A stretch of DNA of 64,000 bases from NCBI RefSeq assembly GCF_000518745.1, contig NZ_JAEE01000001.1:183084-247083 (forward strand). Reading direction: 5' to 3'. Made by a program: the position numbers and the translations under genes. Below the pieces are notes generated by a model. It saw only the letters and a program-made list of their open reading frames with translations. It had not been told where the DNA came from and did no database searches. The stretch's first letter is position 1; every line of letters starts with the position of its first letter. This stretch comes from Phaseolibacter flectens ATCC 12775 (lineage in GTDB: Bacteria > Pseudomonadota > Gammaproteobacteria > Enterobacterales > Enterobacteriaceae). Shown piece after piece: positions 61,196 through 64,000 of the stretch.

Positions 61196-61280
61196 GCGGG
61201 AGTGGCGAAATTGGTAGACGCACCAGATTTAGGTTCTGGCGCCGCAAGGTGTGCGAGTTCAAGTCTCGCCTCCCGCACCA
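61196..61280 (+). tRNA. tRNA-Leu (TAG)
   Basis: An 85-base class II tRNA with long variable arm, anticodon loop TTTAGGT and encoded CCA; like E. coli leuW. Confidence 0.96.
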
Positions 61281-61309
61281 TTTTACGTTATTTTCAGACG
61301 CTTTGTAGT

Positions 61310-61384
61310 TGGGGTATCGCCAAGCGGTAAGGCACCGGTTTTTGATACCGGCATTCCCTGGTTCGAATCCAGGTACCCCAGCCA
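61310..61384 (+). tRNA. tRNA-Gln (TTG)
   Basis: A 75-base gene with the weak first pair typical of tRNA-Gln (starts TGGGGTA), anticodon loop TTTTGAT and encoded CCA. First gene of the first tandem unit. Confidence 0.96.
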
Positions 61385-61405
61385 TCTCGCGCAGACATTA
61401 ATTAT

Positions 61406-61482
61406 GGCTACGTAGCTCAGCTGGTTAGAGCACAGCACTCATAATGCTGGGGTCACAGGTTCGATTCCCGTCGTAGCCACCA
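61406..61482 (+). tRNA. tRNA-Met (CAT), elongator
   Basis: A 77-base copy identical in its body to the gene at 61114, with an intact acceptor stem. Confidence 0.96.
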
Positions 61483-61489
61483 CACCATT

Positions 61490-61564
61490 TGGGGTATCGC
61501 CAAGCGGTAAGGCACCGGTTTCTGATACCGGCATCCCCTGGTTCGAATCCAGGTACCCCAGCCA
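61490..61564 (+). tRNA. tRNA-Gln (CTG)
   Basis: A 75-base gene with anticodon loop TTCTGAT and encoded CCA, seven bases after the tRNA-Met. Confidence 0.96.
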
Positions 61565-61592
61565 TTTCGGACTTCATACCGACCTGCTAAGA

Positions 61593-61667
61593 TGGGGTAT
61601 CGCCAAGCGGTAAGGCACCGGTTTTTGATACCGGCATCCCCTGGTTCGAATCCAGGTACCCCAGCCA
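61593..61667 (+). tRNA. tRNA-Gln (TTG)
   Basis: A 75-base gene nearly identical to the one at 61310; first gene of the second tandem unit. Confidence 0.96.
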
Positions 61668-61689
61668 TCTCGCGCAGACATTAATTTGG

Positions 61690-61766
61690 TATCACCTAGC
61701 TCAGCTGGTTAGAGCACAGCACTCATAATGCTGGGGTCACAGGTTCGATTCCCGTCGTAGCCACCA
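61690..61766 (+). pseudogene. Damaged tRNA-Met (CAT) with broken acceptor stem
   Basis: From the D-arm (TAGCTCAGCTGG) to the CCA end the sequence equals the two intact tRNA-Met genes. The 5' acceptor strand reads TATCACC instead of GGCTACG, so it cannot pair with CGTAGCC at the 3' side. The altered 5' bases (GGTATCACC-TAGC) resemble the start of the neighbouring tRNA-Gln genes (GGTATCGCC-AAGC), which suggests a chimera. It is probably not processed or charged. Confidence 0.85.
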
Positions 61767-61773
61767 CACCATT

Positions 61774-61848
61774 TGGGGTATCGCCAAGCGGTAAGGCACC
61801 GGTTTCTGATACCGGCATCCCCTGGTTCGAATCCAGGTACCCCAGCCA
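61774..61848 (+). tRNA. tRNA-Gln (CTG)
   Basis: A 75-base gene identical in anticodon and body to the copy at 61490; last gene of the cluster. Confidence 0.96.
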
Positions 61849-62220
61849 TAAACAGATACACCGGCTTAGTCAATCTCCCATAATATTTTCATTGCCCCAT
61901 GTCTCTTTTTAACACCACACTCTCGTTGTAGACATTGGTTTCTGCATCAGTCCTGTCTTGTTGGTAAACGGACACTGCGTGTCTGGCTCATTATCCCGTT
62001 TGCCAATTGACACGACCAACAGACAGAGAAGGTCACAGCCCCTCGCGAGGGAGATTGCATGCTCTGTGCATACTTGCTTGGCCGATATCGCTGGCGCGTC
62101 ATTCAATGAAAGACAGTAAGAATAATCAAAACAAATCATCACTGCACAGCGACGACATTCAAGGGTCGAGTAGAGAGAACTGCCATGTCGCCCCTTTTTT
62201 CACCTCAGCAGTCAATGGCA
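61849..62220. other. tRNA cluster-ubiF intergenic region, no gene seen
   Basis: About 370 bases with no coding sequence or RNA that could be supported. The tRNA operon terminator must lie here but no clear hairpin with T-run was found. Confidence 0.5.
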
Positions 62221-63441
62221 TTATCCCCTTTCCCCCATTGCCCCCGTCAAGCTAGACTCAATCCCTAGCGCATAGCTTAAGGCTTTTTGTTTAAGCACAC
62301 CGCTGCGTTCTGCCGCCATCAGTGCCAAATTCCGGACGATCTTAAGAGGCAGGTGATCATTACTAAAAGAAAAATAAAACAGGTCCATTCCAGCCTGCAT
62401 CAGGTGGTTGTCTAACCAACGTTGTCTTTGATAGGCCTTCAGACAATCTAATTGCCACCATGGTTGTCCAATCTGCTTCCGCTCAGCCAAAACAGTAATT
62501 AAGGTTTCGATATCTCGATAACCTAAATTCACGCCCTGCCCCGCTAAAGGATTAATGGTATGCGCGGCATCACCGACCAAAGCTAGCCCCGGTTGCACAT
62601 AATGGCTCACATGTTGACGACGAAGGGCAAATGAGCCCCTTTCAAGCACCTCAACCGCCCCGGTCTGAGCAGGAAAATGGATCGCGATCGCTTGGGCCAG
62701 TTGCACTTTTGATAAGGTTTTTAAATAGGTGATCCGTGCAGGGCTATCATACCAGACCAAGGAAGCATACGGACCATACAGTGGCAGAAAGGCTCTGGGC
62801 CCTTGCGGCGTAAATTGCTGCCATGTCATATCACCCGGCGCATTTTCACACCTGACGCTAATTAGCATACAATGCTGAGCATAATCCCAACCACTGACGC
62901 CAATGGAGGCCAATTGCCTGACTTGTGAATTGGCACCATCCGCCCCAACCACCATACGACAGCGTAGACTGTGTTGGTTATCCAAAGACAGTAACCAACC
63001 ATCAGGTTGACGCTGCATTTGCTGTAAACGCTGTGGGCAATAAATCTGCACCCCCAGTTGCTGCAATTGCTCCCATAAAGCCCGCTGTAAAATATCATTC
63101 TCAACCATATAACCCAGTTCAGGTAATCCTAGCTGCTCAGCGGTAAATTCTGCAGAAGCCGACGGCGACTCCCACGTTTTTAATTTACGATAAGCGGCAC
63201 ACCGCCATTGTTTGATTTGAGACCAAATCCCAATCGTCTGCAAAAAGCCGACCGTTGAATGCCCAAGTGCAGACACCCGCAAGCTAGGTAATGCCTCAGC
63301 ATCAAATGGCGGAGGGATCTGCCGGTCAATGACAGCAACAGAAAATCCTTCCCGCACCAAACCACAGGCTAGCGCTGCACCAACCATGCCGCCGCCGTTG
63401 ATTACGATATCAAAGTCTTGCTGAGGCTTAATCTCTGTCAT
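62221..63441 (-). CDS. ubiF: 3-demethoxyubiquinol 3-hydroxylase
   Basis: FAD monooxygenase for C6 hydroxylation of 2-octaprenyl-3-methyl-6-methoxy-1,4-benzoquinol in ubiquinone synthesis. The 406-residue protein has an N-terminal FAD-binding GGGMVGAALACGL near 16, the VVGADGANSQVR motif near 164, and GDAAHTINPLAGQGVNLGYRD near 291. Order ubiF-tRNAs-asnB, with miaB divergent, matches E. coli. Confidence 0.95.
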   Translation of the reverse strand: MTEIKPQQDFDIVINGGGMVGAALACGLVREGFSVAVIDRQIPPPFDAEALPSLRVSALGHSTVGFLQTIGIWSQIKQWRCAAYRKLKTWESPSASAEFTAEQLGLPELGYMVENDILQRALWEQLQQLGVQIYCPQRLQQMQRQPDGWLLSLDNQHSLRCRMVVGADGANSQVRQLASIGVSGWDYAQHCMLISVRCENAPGDMTWQQFTPQGPRAFLPLYGPYASLVWYDSPARITYLKTLSKVQLAQAIAIHFPAQTGAVEVLERGSFALRRQHVSHYVQPGLALVGDAAHTINPLAGQGVNLGYRDIETLITVLAERKQIGQPWWQLDCLKAYQRQRWLDNHLMQAGMDLFYFSFSNDHLPLKIVRNLALMAAERSGVLKQKALSYALGIESSLTGAMGERG

Positions 63442-63598
63442 ATTTCTCTGCGCTGCCTGTATTATCTGACGTATGGAGATCCAGTTTACCCTAATTTCTA
63501 TATTCTGGTTAAACTGCTAACAGTTGGGCTGGTCACCATGCCTGCAAAAGATTACAATGGACAATGGTAACCTCTGCACAGAATCAATGGCTAGTTCG

Positions 63599-64000
63599 AT
63601 GACAAAAAAATTACATATAAAAACCTGGGGATGTCAGATGAATGAATATGATTCATCGAAGATGTCTGACCTGCTTAATAGCACCCATGGCTTTACCTTA
63701 ACTGAAAATGCAGAAGAGGCTGATGTCCTCTTGTTAAACACCTGCTCCATTCGTGAAAAAGCGCAGGAAAAAGTGTTTCACCAACTGGGGCGCTGGCGCG
63801 CACTGAAAGAACGCAATCCCAATCTGATTATTGGTGTAGGCGGCTGCGTTGCCTCACAAGAAGGTGAACATATCCGCCAACGTGCCAGCTACGTTGATAT
63901 TGTATTTGGGCCGCAAACATTACATCGCTTGCCGGAAATGATCAATAAGGTCCGTGGCGATAAGAGTCCCGTTGTCGACATTAGCTTCCCTGAAATTGAA
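63599..64000 (+). CDS. miaB: tRNA-2-methylthio-N6-dimethylallyladenosine synthase MiaB (5' part)
   Basis: The first 134 codons are present; the window ends inside the gene. MiaB adds a methylthio group to i6A37 of tRNAs reading UNN codons. The N-terminal UPF0004 domain shows the three auxiliary [4Fe-4S] cysteines C12 (TWGCQMN), C49 ([11 protein letters not shown]) and C83 ([10 protein letters not shown]). The radical SAM motif would follow beyond the window. The ATG fits the conserved N-terminus [13 protein letters not shown]. Confidence 0.96.
   Translation, partial: MTKKLHIKTWGCQMNEYDSSKMSDLLNSTHGFTLTENAEEADVLLLNTCSIREKAQEKVFHQLGRWRALKERNPNLIIGVGGCVASQEGEHIRQRASYVDIVFGPQTLHRLPEMINKVRGDKSPVVDISFPEIE

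Larger units (their letters stand above)
61310..61848 (+). repeat. Tandem duplication of a Gln-Met-Gln tRNA unit
   Basis: Unit 1 (61310-61564) and unit 2 (61593-61848) have the same gene order, the same spacer TCTCGCGCAGACATTAATT before Met and CACCATT before the second Gln. The period is about 283 bases. The main difference is the damaged Met acceptor strand in unit 2. Confidence 0.9.

Noticed and set aside
61161-61668. Minus-strand open frames beginning MAGVPGFEPG
   Set aside because: They are the antisense of tRNA genes, a well-known false protein call.
61909-62255. Two overlapping open frames of about 80 residues
   Set aside because: Opposite strands, no motif, no ribosome-binding site, partly antisense to ubiF.

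Overview
The window carries a conserved chromosomal backbone of an Enterobacterales gammaproteobacterium. Nearly every protein reads as a close relative of the Escherichia coli 17-19 min region, and the gene order from ybhK/uvrB through bio, gal, tol-pal, suc/sdh, gltA, pgm/seqA, fur, glnS, nag and asnB to ubiF/miaB is largely kept. No plasmid, prophage, insertion sequence or CRISPR array was recognised. The composition looks balanced to slightly AT-rich by eye (not computed). Several blocks usually found in this order are absent: modE and modABC, galE, nadA, cydAB, the genes between ybgI and gltA, the kdp region, chiPQ, nagC and nagD. That fits a lineage that has lost genes, such as a host-associated or otherwise specialised enterobacterium. 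The species cannot be named from this window.

Layout. 0.1-3.1 kb: ybhK and uvrB, convergent. 3.1-3.7 kb: an intergenic region with a LexA box for uvrB and a DnaA-box cluster that matches the position and arrangement of DARS1. 3.7-8.7 kb: biotin genes bioBFCD and divergent bioA around a BirA operator. 8.7-13.1 kb: ybhB, pgl, ybhA, the tiny acrZ gene and modF. 13.5-16.7 kb: galTKM without galE. 16.8-21.2 kb: gpmA, aroG, zitB, pnuC, ogt. 21.7-21.9 kb: two tRNA-Lys genes. 22.0-27.8 kb: the Tol-Pal operon ybgC-tolQRAB-pal-cpoB, with an expanded repeat region in tolA. 27.8-28.7 kb: a gene-poor gap where cydAB would be expected. 28.7-40.2 kb: sdhCDAB-sucABCD and divergent gltA (TCA cycle). 40.3-45.7 kb: ybgI, phrB, a ybgA relative, pgm and seqA. 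45.9-48.5 kb: ybfF, ybfE, fldA, fur. 48.7-52.2 kb: an SOS-controlled umuDC pair and an SH3/NlpC-P60 peptidase, placed between fur and glnS. 52.3-60.9 kb: glnS, nagE, nagB, nagA, asnB. 61.1-61.85 kb: a Met/Leu/Gln tRNA cluster with a tandem duplication and one damaged tRNA-Met. 62.2-64.0 kb: ubiF and the start of miaB, cut by the window edge.

Together these genes cover biotin synthesis, galactose entry into glycolysis, most of the oxidative TCA cycle, envelope integrity (Tol-Pal), N-acetylglucosamine uptake and breakdown, iron control (Fur), DNA repair (UvrB, Ogt, PhrB, UmuDC) and control of replication initiation (SeqA plus the DARS1-like site). The most unusual items are the damaged, possibly chimeric tRNA-Met, the 52-bp near-palindrome around the umuD SOS box, the 21-bp perfect hairpin between fldA and fur, the accessory NlpC/P60 gene, the ybgA relative with a decayed N-terminal domain, and a double-glycine-leader-like peptide in the gene-poor gap.
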